A stretch of 32,626 nucleotides of DNA from an uncultured Eubacteriales bacterium (GCA_900545085.1 UQXU01000012.1:1-32626), one strand, 5' to 3'; shown: positions 7,471-17,851, counted from the stretch's first letter. Notes: generated by a model from the sequence alone, not told the origin. Program-made: numbers and translations.

Positions 7471-9135
7471 ATGATAAAAGACAGAATTGTTGACGGCTTC
7501 AAAAACGCGCCGCATCGTTCGCTTTACCATGCGCTTGGTCTGACAAAAGAAGAACAGAGCAGACCGCTGATTGGTATTGTATGTTCATATAATGAAATAG
7601 TCCCCGGCCATATGAATCTGGACAAAATAGCTCAGGCGGTTAAGCTGGGCGTAGCTATGGCGGGCGGAACTCCTATAATGTTCCCTGCGATTACCGTATG
7701 CGACGGAATAGCTATGGGACATACAGGTATGAAATATTCTCTTATCACCAGAGATCTGATTGCGGATTCTACAGAAGCTATGGCAATGGCTCATGGCTTT
7801 GACGGATTGGTTATGATCCCCAACTGTGATAAAAACGTGCCCGGCCTTCTGATGGCGGCGGCTCGTATAAACATTCCGACTATCTTTGTCAGCGGCGGCC
7901 CTATGCTGGCGGGCAGAGTCGGCGGCAGAAAGACAAGCCTATCCAGTATGTTCGAGGCGGTCGGAGCGTATTCCGCAGGGAAAATCGGAGAGGATAAGCT
8001 CTGTGAATTTGAAGAAAAGGCATGCCCGACATGCGGTTCATGTTCAGGTATGTACACGGCGAATTCCATGAACTGCCTGACAGAGGTTCTGGGTATGGGC
8101 CTTGGCGGAAACGGAACTATTCCGGCGGTTTACTCAGCGAGAATTGAGCTTGCGAAGCACGCCGGTATGCAGATAATGGAGCTGGTAGAGAAGAACATCT
8201 GTCCGCGCGATATAATGACAGAAGCGGCGATCAGAAATGCTCTGACAGCTGATATGGCTCTCGGCTGTTCGACGAACAGTATGCTCCACCTTCCGGCGAT
8301 AGCGAATGAGTGCGGAGTAGAGTTTAATCTCGATATGGCAAATGAAATAAGCGAAAAGACGCCTAACCTCTGCCATCTGGCTCCCGCAGGGAATACGTAT
8401 ATGGAAGATCTCAACGAGGCAGGCGGAGTATATGCTGTGCTTAAAGAGCTGACAAAGCTCAATCTGCTCGATACTTCTGTAATGACATGCACCTGCAAGA
8501 CGCTCGGAGAGAATATCGCCGATGCGGAGAACAAGGACGACACGATAATTCGCACTCCTGAGAATCCGTACAGCGCTACGGGCGGCATAGCTGTTTTGCG
8601 CGGCAATCTCGCGCCCGACGGATGCGTAGTAAAGCGCAGCGCGGTAGCTAAAGAAATGCTCGTACATGAAGGCCCTGCCAAAGTATTTGAAAGCGAAGAG
8701 GAAGCTATAGCAGCGATTTACGACGGAAAAATACAAGCAGGCGATGTAGTAGTTATTCGCTATGAAGGCCCGGCGGGCGGCCCCGGTATGCGCGAGATGC
8801 TGTCTCCGACGTCTGCAATCGCGGGCATGGGTCTGGATAAGCAGGTAGCTCTCATAACAGACGGGCGTTTCTCAGGCGCTACGAGAGGCGCGTCCATCGG
8901 TCACGTATCGCCCGAGGCGGTGAGCGGCGGAACGATCGCGTATGTCAAGGACGGAGATATCATTTCTATAAATATTCCCGAGTATAAGATAGAGCTGAAA
9001 GTCTCTGATGACGAATTGGAAAAGCGCAGGAAAGAAACCGTAATCAAGCGCAAAGAAGGTATAAAAGGCTGTCTCGCTCGTTACGCCTCTATGGTCAGCT
9101 CGGCTGATAAAGGCGCAATTATCAATAAATTTTGA
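7471..9135 (+). CDS. ilvD: Dihydroxyacid dehydratase
   Basis: A 554-residue enzyme that dehydrates the IlvC product to 2-oxoisovalerate or 2-oxo-3-methylvalerate. Fe-S ligand cysteines are visible in PNCDKNVPG (Cys119) and [18 protein letters not shown] (Cys185-202, with Cys191 in the usual ligand position). The N-terminal motif reads NEIVPGH, like the E. coli IlvD type with an oxygen-labile [4Fe-4S] cluster. The PCN cysteine of [2Fe-2S] dehydratases is absent. This agrees with an anaerobic host. The start ATG follows AAAGAGG. It is the last of four ilv genes read in order; a terminator follows at 9168. Confidence 0.97.
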   Translation: MIKDRIVDGFKNAPHRSLYHALGLTKEEQSRPLIGIVCSYNEIVPGHMNLDKIAQAVKLGVAMAGGTPIMFPAITVCDGIAMGHTGMKYSLITRDLIADSTEAMAMAHGFDGLVMIPNCDKNVPGLLMAAARINIPTIFVSGGPMLAGRVGGRKTSLSSMFEAVGAYSAGKIGEDKLCEFEEKACPTCGSCSGMYTANSMNCLTEVLGMGLGGNGTIPAVYSARIELAKHAGMQIMELVEKNICPRDIMTEAAIRNALTADMALGCSTNSMLHLPAIANECGVEFNLDMANEISEKTPNLCHLAPAGNTYMEDLNEAGGVYAVLKELTKLNLLDTSVMTCTCKTLGENIADAENKDDTIIRTPENPYSATGGIAVLRGNLAPDGCVVKRSAVAKEMLVHEGPAKVFESEEEAIAAIYDGKIQAGDVVVIRYEGPAGGPGMREMLSPTSAIAGMGLDKQVALITDGRFSGATRGASIGHVSPEAVSGGTIAYVKDGDIISINIPEYKIELKVSDDELEKRRKETVIKRKEGIKGCLARYASMVSSADKGAIINKF

Positions 9136-9167
9136 CAGCGCACATTTCTATAAATAAGCAGATTTAA

Positions 9168-9188
9168 GGCGCCATCGGCGTCTTTTTT
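9168..9188 (+). terminator. Intrinsic terminator after ilvD
   Basis: GGCGCC (9168-9173) pairs with GGCGTC (9177-9182, one G-U pair) around a three-base loop, followed by TTTTTT. It lies 32 bases after the ilvD stop and separates the ilvBNCD unit from the ATPase gene. Confidence 0.7.
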
Positions 9189-9229
9189 CTAAACACACCG
9201 AAATTGATTCGGATGAAGGTGAATTTAGT

Positions 9230-10411
9230 ATGACAGAACAGCAATTAAAAAAATACTCTTGCAGAATATCCGCGCTCAGCGTTTTCAGAGGGGTTTTAAA
9301 AGACAGCGTAATTTCTGCGCTGCTGGCGTATTTAAAAAGCGAAGGAGACGTCTGCGAACGCCTGTCGCTTTACGGAGATTTTGTATATGAGGTTAACAAC
9401 AGAGGAGGCTGCTTCTCTGATGTTCTGCGCCGTGTTGTATTCGAAGATGAGAATGCGTATATTACGTCTGTGGCTTGGAAAAAGGACGTGTCGAAGTCTA
9501 TTCTTTCTAACACTGCCGCGGAGCTGAAGCTTTTTGCAGAGCTGACAGATTTAACGCCGGATGAGTTGACATCGGCGCTGGAATATGACGGATATATTCC
9601 GATGTTTGAAAGCGCTCATGTGGATTTTGAATCAGAGTATGCTAAACGAGCAGAGAATATAAGCAGCACAGGTTATGGAATATTTGCGTCGTCAGGTATG
9701 TTCCGCGTAGAAGGAGATGAAATACTGCCTGTTGCGGCGGCTGATACTATAAGCATGGGAAGCTTCGTAGGCTATGCGGATGAAAGACAGCAGGTCATAG
9801 ACAATACCCGCGCGCTTGTCGAGGGCAGACCTGCGGCTAATGTGCTACTGTGCGGAGATGCGGGCACGGGCAAATCCTCTACGGTAAAAGCTGTAGCGAA
9901 TATGTTTTATGATTGCGGTGTGCGCTTGATAGAGCTGCGTAAGGATCAGCTTAGAATGCTGCCCGTTGTTATGGGGCGAATTTCACGTAATCCTCTCAAG
10001 TTCATAATTTTTATAGACGATTTATCGTTCAACAAAAATGACGACAGTTTCAGTATGCTCAAAGCGGCTCTGGAAGGCTCTGCATCTGCTAAGGCGGAGA
10101 ATGCCGTTATATACGCCACGAGCAACAGACGGCACATAGTAAAAGAGACCTTTTCTGATCGTGCGGGAGATGATATACACCGCATGGATACCATGCAGGA
10201 GCTGCTCTCTCTGTCAGATCGCTTCGGCTTGGTGGTCTATTTTTCCAGACCGAATAAAAAACTGTATCTCGATATAGTGCATGAGCTGGCTAATCGTGCC
10301 GGATTAGATATAGATACTAAGGAATTGGACTTGAAAGCAGAAGCATACGCATTAGGCAAAGGCAGCAGATCGGCTCGCGCCGCTGAACAGTTTATCAAAA
10401 ATCTGATTTAA
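9230..10411 (+). CDS. DUF815-family AAA+ ATPase
   Basis: A 393-residue protein. An N-terminal region of about 175 residues has no recognised motif. It is followed by an AAA-type ATPase domain with Walker A GDAGTGKSS (209-217) and Walker B FIIFIDDLSF (258-267). A sensor-like segment YATSNRRHIVKE and the C-terminal region ending in GKGSRSARAAEQF match the DUF815 family of predicted ATP-binding proteins. Biological role and partner are unknown; such ATPases often remodel or load other proteins. It lies between the ilvD terminator and ilvA, 47 bases before the inferred ilvA start, so it may be co-transcribed with ilvA. I see no direct link to amino acid synthesis. Confidence 0.88.
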   Translation: MTEQQLKKYSCRISALSVFRGVLKDSVISALLAYLKSEGDVCERLSLYGDFVYEVNNRGGCFSDVLRRVVFEDENAYITSVAWKKDVSKSILSNTAAELKLFAELTDLTPDELTSALEYDGYIPMFESAHVDFESEYAKRAENISSTGYGIFASSGMFRVEGDEILPVAAADTISMGSFVGYADERQQVIDNTRALVEGRPAANVLLCGDAGTGKSSTVKAVANMFYDCGVRLIELRKDQLRMLPVVMGRISRNPLKFIIFIDDLSFNKNDDSFSMLKAALEGSASAKAENAVIYATSNRRHIVKETFSDRAGDDIHRMDTMQELLSLSDRFGLVVYFSRPNKKLYLDIVHELANRAGLDIDTKELDLKAEAYALGKGSRSARAAEQFIKNLI

Positions 10412-10458
10412 ATACTTCGGCATTCTGACACATATCTGATATAGAAAGGAAGATAATT

Positions 10459-11652
10459 ATACTTACACTGGATAACGTATACAGAGCGAATTATACATTA
10501 AAAAACATAGTAAGAAAGACTGATGTAATACACGCGCCGAAAATCAACCCCGGGAGCGACATATATTTAAAAACGGAAAACCTGCAAATTACGGGTTCTT
10601 TTAAAGTGCGCGGAGCGTATTACAAAATGTCGCGCCTCAGCGAGGAAGAGCGCGAAAAGGGAGTAATAGCCTGCTCAGCCGGGAACCATGCTCAAGGCGT
10701 TGCGCTGGCGGCTCAAAAGAACGGCATAAAGTCCATTATATGCCTGCCGGACGGAGCGCCTATCTCTAAAGTGGAAGCGACGAAAAGCTACGGTGCGGAG
10801 GTATGCCTTGTAGAAGGAGTGTATGACGACGCATACAAAAAAGCCCTCTCTCTCAGAGACGAGCTGGGAAGTACGTTCATACATCCGTTTGACGATGAGG
10901 ACGTCATAGCCGGTCAGGGAACTATTGCCTTGGAGTTGGTAGAACAAATAGCAGATATGGATGCTGTTATAGTGCCGATAGGCGGAGGAGGACTTATATC
11001 CGGAATTGCGTTTACTCTTAAATCTCTCAACCCGGGGATAAAGGTATACGGAGTTCAAGCGTCCGGAGCGCCGTCTATGATTAACTCTATTCATGATGGG
11101 CATATTGAGACATTGAGCAATGTGGCGACTATAGCAGACGGAATAGCGGTTAAAGAACCGGGCTCAATTACATATGATATCTGCTCCAAATACGTTGACG
11201 ATATAGTGACCGTGAGCGATGATGAAATTTCGGCGGCGATACTCGCTCTTATGGAGCAGCACAAGCTGGTAACGGAAGGCGCAGGCGCGGTGTCGGTCGC
11301 GGCGGCTATGTTTAACAAAGTAGATTTAAACGGGAAGAAGGCGGTGTGTATACTCTCCGGCGGAAATATAGACGTTACCATTCTCTCCAGAGTGATAACA
11401 AGAGGCTTGCTGATGTCCGGCAGAAACTGCCAGCTTAATATAGAGCTTGTGGATAAACCCGGTCAGCTGCAAAACGTATCGCGCATAATTGCCGAGCTGG
11501 GCGGAAATGTAATTTCTGTACACCATGAGCGCGCGAACGAAGGCTCAGATGTAAATGGATGCTATCTCCGCCTGCTGCTCGAAACGAGAAACTTTGAGCA
11601 TACGCGCCAAATACGAGATGCGCTGGAGAGCTTCGGTTTTAAAATACTGTAA
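10459..11652 (+). CDS. ilvA: Threonine ammonia-lyase, medium form with C-terminal ACT domain, non-canonical start
   Basis: A PLP enzyme that deaminates threonine to 2-oxobutyrate, the entry to isoleucine. TGSFKVRGAYYKM (about 45-57) holds the PLP lysine (Lys49), PIGGGGLISG is the phosphate-binding glycine loop, and the last 70 or so residues form one ACT domain (INIELVDKPGQLQNVSRII-like pattern). The reading frame is open from 10429, but no ATG, GTG or TTG occurs before the GTG at 10606, which lies inside the PLP motif and cannot be the true start. Homologues usually begin M-L-T-L; the matching codon here is ATA at 10459, six bases after AAAGGAAG, with ATT at 10456 as the alternative. From 10459 the product is 397 residues, normal for the medium form. 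Either a rare AUA/AUU start is used or the start has been lost by a G-to-A change. Confidence 0.9.
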   Translation: MLTLDNVYRANYTLKNIVRKTDVIHAPKINPGSDIYLKTENLQITGSFKVRGAYYKMSRLSEEEREKGVIACSAGNHAQGVALAAQKNGIKSIICLPDGAPISKVEATKSYGAEVCLVEGVYDDAYKKALSLRDELGSTFIHPFDDEDVIAGQGTIALELVEQIADMDAVIVPIGGGGLISGIAFTLKSLNPGIKVYGVQASGAPSMINSIHDGHIETLSNVATIADGIAVKEPGSITYDICSKYVDDIVTVSDDEISAAILALMEQHKLVTEGAGAVSVAAAMFNKVDLNGKKAVCILSGGNIDVTILSRVITRGLLMSGRNCQLNIELVDKPGQLQNVSRIIAELGGNVISVHHERANEGSDVNGCYLRLLLETRNFEHTRQIRDALESFGFKIL

Positions 11653-11687
11653 CGAATGTAAGACACATAGAAAATAATAAATATATA

Positions 11688-11722
11688 AGCCTACGGCAAG
11701 AATTGTTTTCTCGCCGTAGGCT
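11688..11722. terminator. Bidirectional terminator between ilvA and the CotH lipoprotein gene
   Basis: A perfect 10-bp stem AGCCTACGGC (11688-11697) with GCCGTAGGCT (11713-11722) around a 15-base loop lies between two convergent genes. The flanks are A/T-rich on both sides, though without a long clean T-tract. Confidence 0.7.
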
Positions 11723-11735
11723 GTCTTATTATATG

Positions 11736-14700
11736 CTATTCAAGTCCCAGCTCTTTCATCTGAGCGTCTGACAGTCCAAAATACTGTTCAAGATCTTCTG
11801 TTACTATGTCTATGCGTTCATTAAGCATATTTTTAAGGCTGGCGAGGTTATTTTCCCATACTTCCATGCTCGAGGGAGAGGAGATTTCCTGGGCAGGAGA
11901 GCCGGTGTTCGCCCAACGTGCGATATGACGTTCCATCTCAGGACGTATTTCTTCAGCCATTTGATCGAGGATTGCGTTGGTTCGCTCAGATCTGAAAGTA
12001 TGGGTCAGATGATAGGCGTATCTCTCAATGAAATAATTCTTCCATTCTGGATTTTTGAGAAGCGCTCTGGGCAAAACTGTGGAAAAGCCGTGAGCAATTC
12101 CGTGACCGACTTCGTTGAAATATTCCTCAATGTAGTTCCATGTATAAGTCGAAGGTGAGAGTCCCCAGTCCAAATCGTAAAGCATCCAGCGATACTTGTT
12201 CGTGCCGCTTCCGTCTCGCCAAAATCTAACATTTCCGGAATCGGTGTTGTTGAAGAAAGTCTCTGCTATTATATAGTCGGCATATTCTTCAACGTCAACT
12301 CTGCTGCAAACGTATTTGTAAGCTTCATCATCAGAAAGGTCGTGCGTCCGGACATATTCGAGAAGCTCGTTCCAATCGTCGAGGCTGCCGTGCTTCACGT
12401 CTCTGTTGCCTTTCACTACGTCTATTAGCTTTGAACCGTAATCACTGCCGAAAGTTTCTCCGTCTACGTCTTCGTTTCCTGTGGCAGCGGCTGAGCCGTC
12501 GGACGCAGTGCCGGTTTCACTGCCTACGTCAATATTGTCTGTGCTGGAAGTGCCATAGTGATTTTTGATGTAGTTTTCATCCAGCTGTTCACGCAGATTA
12601 TATAACCCCCAATATTCGCCGTTTATGTATACTGCGCAGGGACGATACTCCATGTAATCCAAGTCCATATAGTTTTTGCAGACTTGCGCGAAGAAAGCAT
12701 CTCTGAGTTTAGTCGAATTTACGTCCTGACCGGAGACGCGAAGTATCAAGCTGTTAAATGTCGTAACGTCATAGTCGCGGAAGAAGGGATAGGTAACTTC
12801 GGAGGCTCCGTAAGAATCGCGGAATTTTATGACCAGCGATTTCTGATCGAGCGCGCGTGAATATTGACCGAAGATTTTAATACCTGCGGGAACTTCAATC
12901 CCCTTTGTGCCGTCTGCTTCAAACCATTCAAAACTAATTTCGCGTTCGATGTCTTTCCAATAGTTTGCGCCGGTGTGCGGGAAGTCTGCCTCATCAGAGC
13001 TGTAGCCTGCGCCTTTAGAATATATGCCGTTAGTTTCTCCGAAGAATTCGTCGTCGTTTACAGTAATACAAACAGTGGGAATCGTGTGAGATTCGTCGAT
13101 TATGTAATTCTCCGTAGAACATTCGCTGGTCAGCTTGCCCTCAGAGACTGCGATAGCGCGGACGGGTGTGGATTCTGTGATAGAGATGGGGGAGGAGTAT
13201 CTATTTGAGCTTGTGGTGGGCTTAGAACCGTCGGTGGTATAGTATATAGACGCGCCTTCCTCAGATGTTATTTCAACGGTATATCCGGAATCTACATATC
13301 CGCCTGCTGAAAGCGTGGGCTTTTGCGTATATGTTTTGTATGTTTCTGAAGGATTCGCAGCTCCGGGAGTAGCGGTTGTGAAGTAAACGCGCTCATTGCT
13401 GCCGTTTGTTCTTCCGCTTGTTATCCCGCTGTACTGTACGCCTGTGTTGATAGTATCCAGTATGCTTCCGTCAGGCTTAGAGAGGTAAACGTCATCTCCG
13501 TCGGCGTTTAGAGATATGTCAGCTGCGAGAAGCCCTGTCTGCTGCTCCGCAGGAAGGCTGCCGCAATAGACGACTAGGTATTCTCCCGGCTGTATTGTTG
13601 TGTTTTCCGGGAATTTAAAGCGAAAGGGCTCGTCCTTGCTGTCGGAGAGCCCATAGCCGCTAAGATCAACTGCCTCGCTGCCCGAGTTGGCCAGCTCGAT
13701 CCAGTCAGGGTCGTCCGATCGGGCGACCTTGTTAGATTTTGTTTCGCTGAGATAAACTGCGGGCAGATATGTCTCCGAGGCCTGAGCAATTTCAGTAAAG
13801 CTTTGAGTAGTGTTTGCTGCGCCGGGAGTCGGTTCTGCGAAGTAAACCCAGTTTGAATAGTCGCCCTCGGCTCTGCCGCAGGAGGCGCTGCCCAGTTTAG
13901 AATCTATCACGCTGACGTCTATCGTGCGTCCCATCTCCTGAGAGAGAATGAGCTTTGTATCATTCTTGCTCAGCTTAAAATTAGCGTGAAGCTCTCCGTT
14001 CGGATCTGTTTTATCTTTGCCCGATAGGAATACAAGACGAATTTCGCCGGGTTGGAGAGACATTTCCGGAAAAATCCACTTTTTAGTGTCTGTCTCGTCG
14101 TCAGAAAGCCCGAAGCCTGTTATGTCAACCGCTTCGCTTCCCGTGTTGATTATTTCGACCCAGGAGCTTCTCTCGCCGTCGCTGTCGACTATGGAATAAT
14201 CGTTGTTGACAATATATTCGTTGATTTTAATGGGCGATTCTGCAACGGCCTGGTCAAAGTCAGGAGTCGTGTTGGTCAAGCCCTCGTTTTTTGCTCCGGG
14301 TGTAGGAAGTCCGAAGTAAAGATATGTGCCGTCGTCTGCGCGGCCATATGATATATCGGAGGGCATAGATTCGAGATTCATCGCTTGTACGGTGTTCCCG
14401 CGAGCGTCTGTCAGCGCGAGAAACTCGCCTTTGCTGGAGAGTTTGAAGCCCGTTCGAAGGATTCCGTCTTCGTTGTCGGTTTGTTCGTCGCCGGAGCAAT
14501 ATACGAGAAGATAATCTCCGGAATTTAGAGTAATGTTAGGAAATTCAAATTTATATTGGTCTGTTTCCTCGTCGGTTAACCCCCATCCCGAGAGGTTGAC
14601 TGATGAGTTTGTGCCGTTGTAAAGCTCAACCCAATCGGGCGCCGAGCCGTCAGAGGCGGTGAGCGAGTATTTATTTGAAGTAACGACTTCGTTTATAACT

Positions 14701-14804
14701 ACTGTGTCAGTTGCCGATTGTGAACTGCTGCACGCGCTCAGAGGCAGCGCCATAGCGATAGCAATGATGGCGGTCATTGCAAGAGAAATTGTCTTCTTCA
14801 TCAT
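11736..14804 (-). CDS. Surface lipoprotein with three lamin-tail domains, a chitobiase-type beta-sandwich and a CotH kinase domain
   Basis: A 1022-residue exported lipoprotein; the lipobox LSAC puts the acylated cysteine at 25. Three lamin-tail-like repeats (about 34-165, 191-322, 346-476) each open with a V/I-x-x-N/S-E strand, contain D-W-V/I-E-L/I-x-N and the turn GxGLSD/TD, and end in PTPGA. A chitobiase/HEX C-terminal-type domain follows (about 495-568, YYTTDGSKPT). Then comes a CotH kinase domain (about 573-985) with FGQYSRALDQKSL, the YWGLYNLREQ segment and the DLD of MLYDLDWG (877-879). CotH of Bacillus is an atypical protein kinase acting on spore coat proteins; the target here is unknown. 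Relative to the paralog next door it carries an extra acidic G/S/T-rich segment at about 761-795. It starts at the first of two ATGs, 13 bases after AAAGGA. Confidence 0.9.
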   Translation of the reverse strand: MMKKTISLAMTAIIAIAMALPLSACSSSQSATDTVVINEVVTSNKYSLTASDGSAPDWVELYNGTNSSVNLSGWGLTDEETDQYKFEFPNITLNSGDYLLVYCSGDEQTDNEDGILRTGFKLSSKGEFLALTDARGNTVQAMNLESMPSDISYGRADDGTYLYFGLPTPGAKNEGLTNTTPDFDQAVAESPIKINEYIVNNDYSIVDSDGERSSWVEIINTGSEAVDITGFGLSDDETDTKKWIFPEMSLQPGEIRLVFLSGKDKTDPNGELHANFKLSKNDTKLILSQEMGRTIDVSVIDSKLGSASCGRAEGDYSNWVYFAEPTPGAANTTQSFTEIAQASETYLPAVYLSETKSNKVARSDDPDWIELANSGSEAVDLSGYGLSDSKDEPFRFKFPENTTIQPGEYLVVYCGSLPAEQQTGLLAADISLNADGDDVYLSKPDGSILDTINTGVQYSGITSGRTNGSNERVYFTTATPGAANPSETYKTYTQKPTLSAGGYVDSGYTVEITSEEGASIYYTTDGSKPTTSSNRYSSPISITESTPVRAIAVSEGKLTSECSTENYIIDESHTIPTVCITVNDDEFFGETNGIYSKGAGYSSDEADFPHTGANYWKDIEREISFEWFEADGTKGIEVPAGIKIFGQYSRALDQKSLVIKFRDSYGASEVTYPFFRDYDVTTFNSLILRVSGQDVNSTKLRDAFFAQVCKNYMDLDYMEYRPCAVYINGEYWGLYNLREQLDENYIKNHYGTSSTDNIDVGSETGTASDGSAAATGNEDVDGETFGSDYGSKLIDVVKGNRDVKHGSLDDWNELLEYVRTHDLSDDEAYKYVCSRVDVEEYADYIIAETFFNNTDSGNVRFWRDGSGTNKYRWMLYDLDWGLSPSTYTWNYIEEYFNEVGHGIAHGFSTVLPRALLKNPEWKNYFIERYAYHLTHTFRSERTNAILDQMAEEIRPEMERHIARWANTGSPAQEISSPSSMEVWENNLASLKNMLNERIDIVTEDLEQYFGLSDAQMKELGLE

Positions 14805-14846
14805 TATATTACAGAAATCCTTTCGAAGCTGTTTAAAGCTCCTAAT

Positions 14847-14875
14847 ATTTTATCATTAAAAACGACTTTGGTCAA
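14847..14875 (-). promoter_or_regulatory. Sigma-A-like promoter of the intact CotH lipoprotein gene
   Basis: On the minus strand, TTGACC (14870-14875) and TAAAAT (14847-14852) are separated by 17 bases, about 43 bases before the ATG. The gene therefore has its own promoter and need not be co-transcribed with the broken paralog upstream. Confidence 0.7.
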
Positions 14876-14905
14876 CAATACTGTTATGAGTATGTGAATC
14901 AGAGG

Positions 14906-17816
14906 TTAAGCGAGCCCTAATGCCTGCATTTCTGAGTCAGATAGATCAAAATACTCTTGAAGCTCCTGTTCGGCCGTGTCCACTCTGGCAGTTATAATAG
15001 TCTTGAGCTGTGTGATTTTTACTTCCCAATGTTCCATGCTGCGCGGAGAAGCAATATCGTATTCAGGACAAGCCAGAGAATATTTCGTTCCGTCTTTCCA
15101 GCGTGCGATATGCCTGGGCATTTCGGTTCGGATTTCGTCCGCCATCTGGTCGAGTATGGCGGTGGTGCGTTCGGCGCGGAAAGTGTGAGTTAGATGGTAG
15201 GCGTATCTCTGTATGAAATACTGCTTGTATTCCGCGTTCTGCATCAGACCTCTCTGCAAGGTGGTGGGAATTACGTGGTTGTAGCCGTGCCCTTCAGAGT
15301 GGAAATACTCTGACAAATAGTTCTTAGTGTGCGATTCTGACATCAAAGAAATATCCAGATCGTAAAGCAGCCATCGAAACTTGCCGTCTCCGTCTGTGCT
15401 CCGCCAATATTTTATGTTGTCAGTATCCGGGTTGCAGAGGAAAACCTCTGTGATGATATAGTCAGTAAATTCTTCTATATCAACTTTTTCAGAGACATAG
15501 GCATAGCTGTCAGAGTCAGACAGGTTGTGCGATTTTACGTATTCGAGCAGCTCTTCCCACGATTCGTCCGACCCGCTGCGTACAGCGCCTTCCTTTTGTA
15601 TTATGTCTATGCTCTCTGTGCTTACGCCATAATGATTTGAAATGTAATTTTCATCTTCCTGCTCGCGCAGATTATAAAGTCCCCAGTATTGTCCGTTTAT
15701 GTAGACTGCACAAGGGCGGTATTCCATATAATCCAGATTCATCTCGTTCTTTGTTATCTGAGCGTAAAATGCGTCGCGGAGCTTGGTGGAGTTGACGTCC
15801 TGACCTGATGTGCGCAAAATAAGACTGCTGAATGTAGTGACGTCATAATCGCGGAAAAATGGATATGTGATTGAGCTTACGCCATAAGCTCCTCTGAACT
15901 TTATCGCCAATGATCTTTGGTCGTATGCGCGGGAATATTGACCGAAGATTTTAATGCCGGCGGGGGCTTCTATCCCTCGTGTGCCGTCCGCTTCAAACCA
16001 TTCAAAGCTTATTTCTCGTTCGATGTCTTTCCAGTAGTTTGCGCCTCGATGCGGATGGGAACCGGAGCTGTATCCCGAACCCTCGGAGTATATGCCGTTT
16101 TCACTGTCAAAAAACTCGTCGTCATCAACGCTTATGCAGACGACCGGGATATCGTGTTTTTCATCTATAATGTAGTTTTCTGTTGCACACTCGCTGGCGA
16201 GCTTGCCCGGTGTAACAGCTATGGCGCGCACAGGCGTAGATTCAGTTATACTAATAGGACCGGAATAAACGGCGGAGCTTGTCGTAGGCTTTGAGCCATC
16301 GGTGGTGTAGTATACTGTGGCTTCGCTCTCTGCCGTTATTTCCACGCTGTATCCCGATTCGACATAGCCTCCGGCAGAAAGCGCAGGCTTTTGGGTATAA
16401 GCTGTGCAGTATTCAGAAGAATTGGCTGCCCCCGGCGTGGGAGTGGTGAAGTATACACAGTCGGTCGATGCTCCTGTTCTGCCGCGAGTTATACCGTAAT
16501 GCTGCACTCCGGTATTCATAGCGTCTGCGACACTGCCGTCGGGTTTGGATAAAAACACATTTTCTCCGTCAGAGTTCAGGCTGAAGGTCTCTGCTGCCAG
16601 GGAGCTGAGCGGATCGTCCGGCAGATATTGCAGATAAACGATGAGGTATTCTCCCGGCTGTATTGCTGTTTCCGGAAAAGTATACAGGAAGGGCTGTTTG
16701 CTGTCGTCCGAAAGACCGTATCCGGTGAGATCTACAGAGGCAGTCCCGGCGTTGTGAAGCTCTATCCAATCAGGGCTGTCTGTCAGAGCGGATTTACCGG
16801 TTTTTACTTCGCTTATGTAAAGGTTGTGCAGTTTAGTACGGTCGATTTGGGAAATATCCGAAACTCCATCTGCTGAAATCTGCGCTTCTTCCTGCTGAGA
16901 GTTCATCAAGGCTTGAATCTATGGAGACTTCATCTATAGAATGCCCAAGCTCTTGAGAAAGGATAATAGAAGTGTCGGATGAATTGAGTTTAAAATTCGT
17001 ATGAAGTTCACCGTCAGGGTCAGTTTTATCTTTGCCCGAGAAGAATACGAGGCGGATTTCCTCGGGTTGTAGTGTTATATCGGGAAAGGACCACTTTTTC
17101 GGATTATCCTCATCGTTAGAAAGACCGTATCCGCTTATGTCTACAGGCGAGCTTCTCGTGTTTATAATTTCGACCCAACAATAGCGTTCGCCGTCGGAGT
17201 CGGTTATGGTATATCGGGAGTTTGAAACATACTCGTTTATTTTTATGCCGGAGTCGATTGCTGAGTCGGAAAACACAGGCTCGCCGGCCGTTTCGCCGGA
17301 GTTGATCGTTCCCGGAGTAGGCTTATTGTAATAAGCGTAAGAGCCGTCGTCCTTTCTGCCGTATGATATGTCAGCGCCTAATGCGTCAATATCGAGAGAC
17401 TGTATCGTGGCGCCGCCGGCGTCTGTGAGAGCGAGAAATTCTCCTTTACTGGAGAGTTTAAAACCGGCGCGCAGTATGCCGTCTTCGGCGTCTGTTTTTT
17501 CAGCTCCGCTGCAATAGATAAGAAGGTATTCTCCTGAATCTACGGTTATGTCCGGGAATGTGAACTTGTAAGGGTCTGTCTTATCATCCGTCAATCCCCA
17601 TCCATTCAAATTCAGAGGTTTGTCCGAATTGTTGTAGAGCTCTACCCAGTCAGGTGCAGTGCCGTCCGAGGCGATATGCGAGTATTTATTACAAGTGACC
17701 ACTTCATTTATTACGACATTGTGGACGGAATTGGATGAGCTGCATTGGCAGAGCGTTAGTGAGGAGAGAGTTAAGGCAGATGATAATAATAGTGATAATA
17801 TACGTTTACGTTTCAT
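14906..17816 (-). pseudogene. CotH/lamin-tail lipoprotein paralog, broken by a frameshifting deletion
   Basis: Two overlapping frames together match the neighbouring 11736-14804 lipoprotein. The first (17816 to 16833, 327 residues) has a signal peptide with lipobox LCQC and two lamin-tail repeats, then ends in GYFPNRPY and TAA. The second frame is usable from about 16909 to 14906. It carries the third lamin-tail repeat, the chitobiase-type domain and a complete CotH kinase domain (YWGLYNLREQ, LLYDLDISL). Aligned to the paralog, the junction near 16860-16880 lacks about 14 residues (the FAEPTPGAA-type linker) and shifts frame, so this is a deletion and not a one-base slip. The GTTTC at the junction suggests loss between short repeats. 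The second frame has no good ribosome binding site. Probably a pseudogene; recoding or an assembly error is less likely. Confidence 0.8.
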
Positions 17817-17851
17817 AATTCGACTTTCATATTTCTTTTGTTACAGATGTT

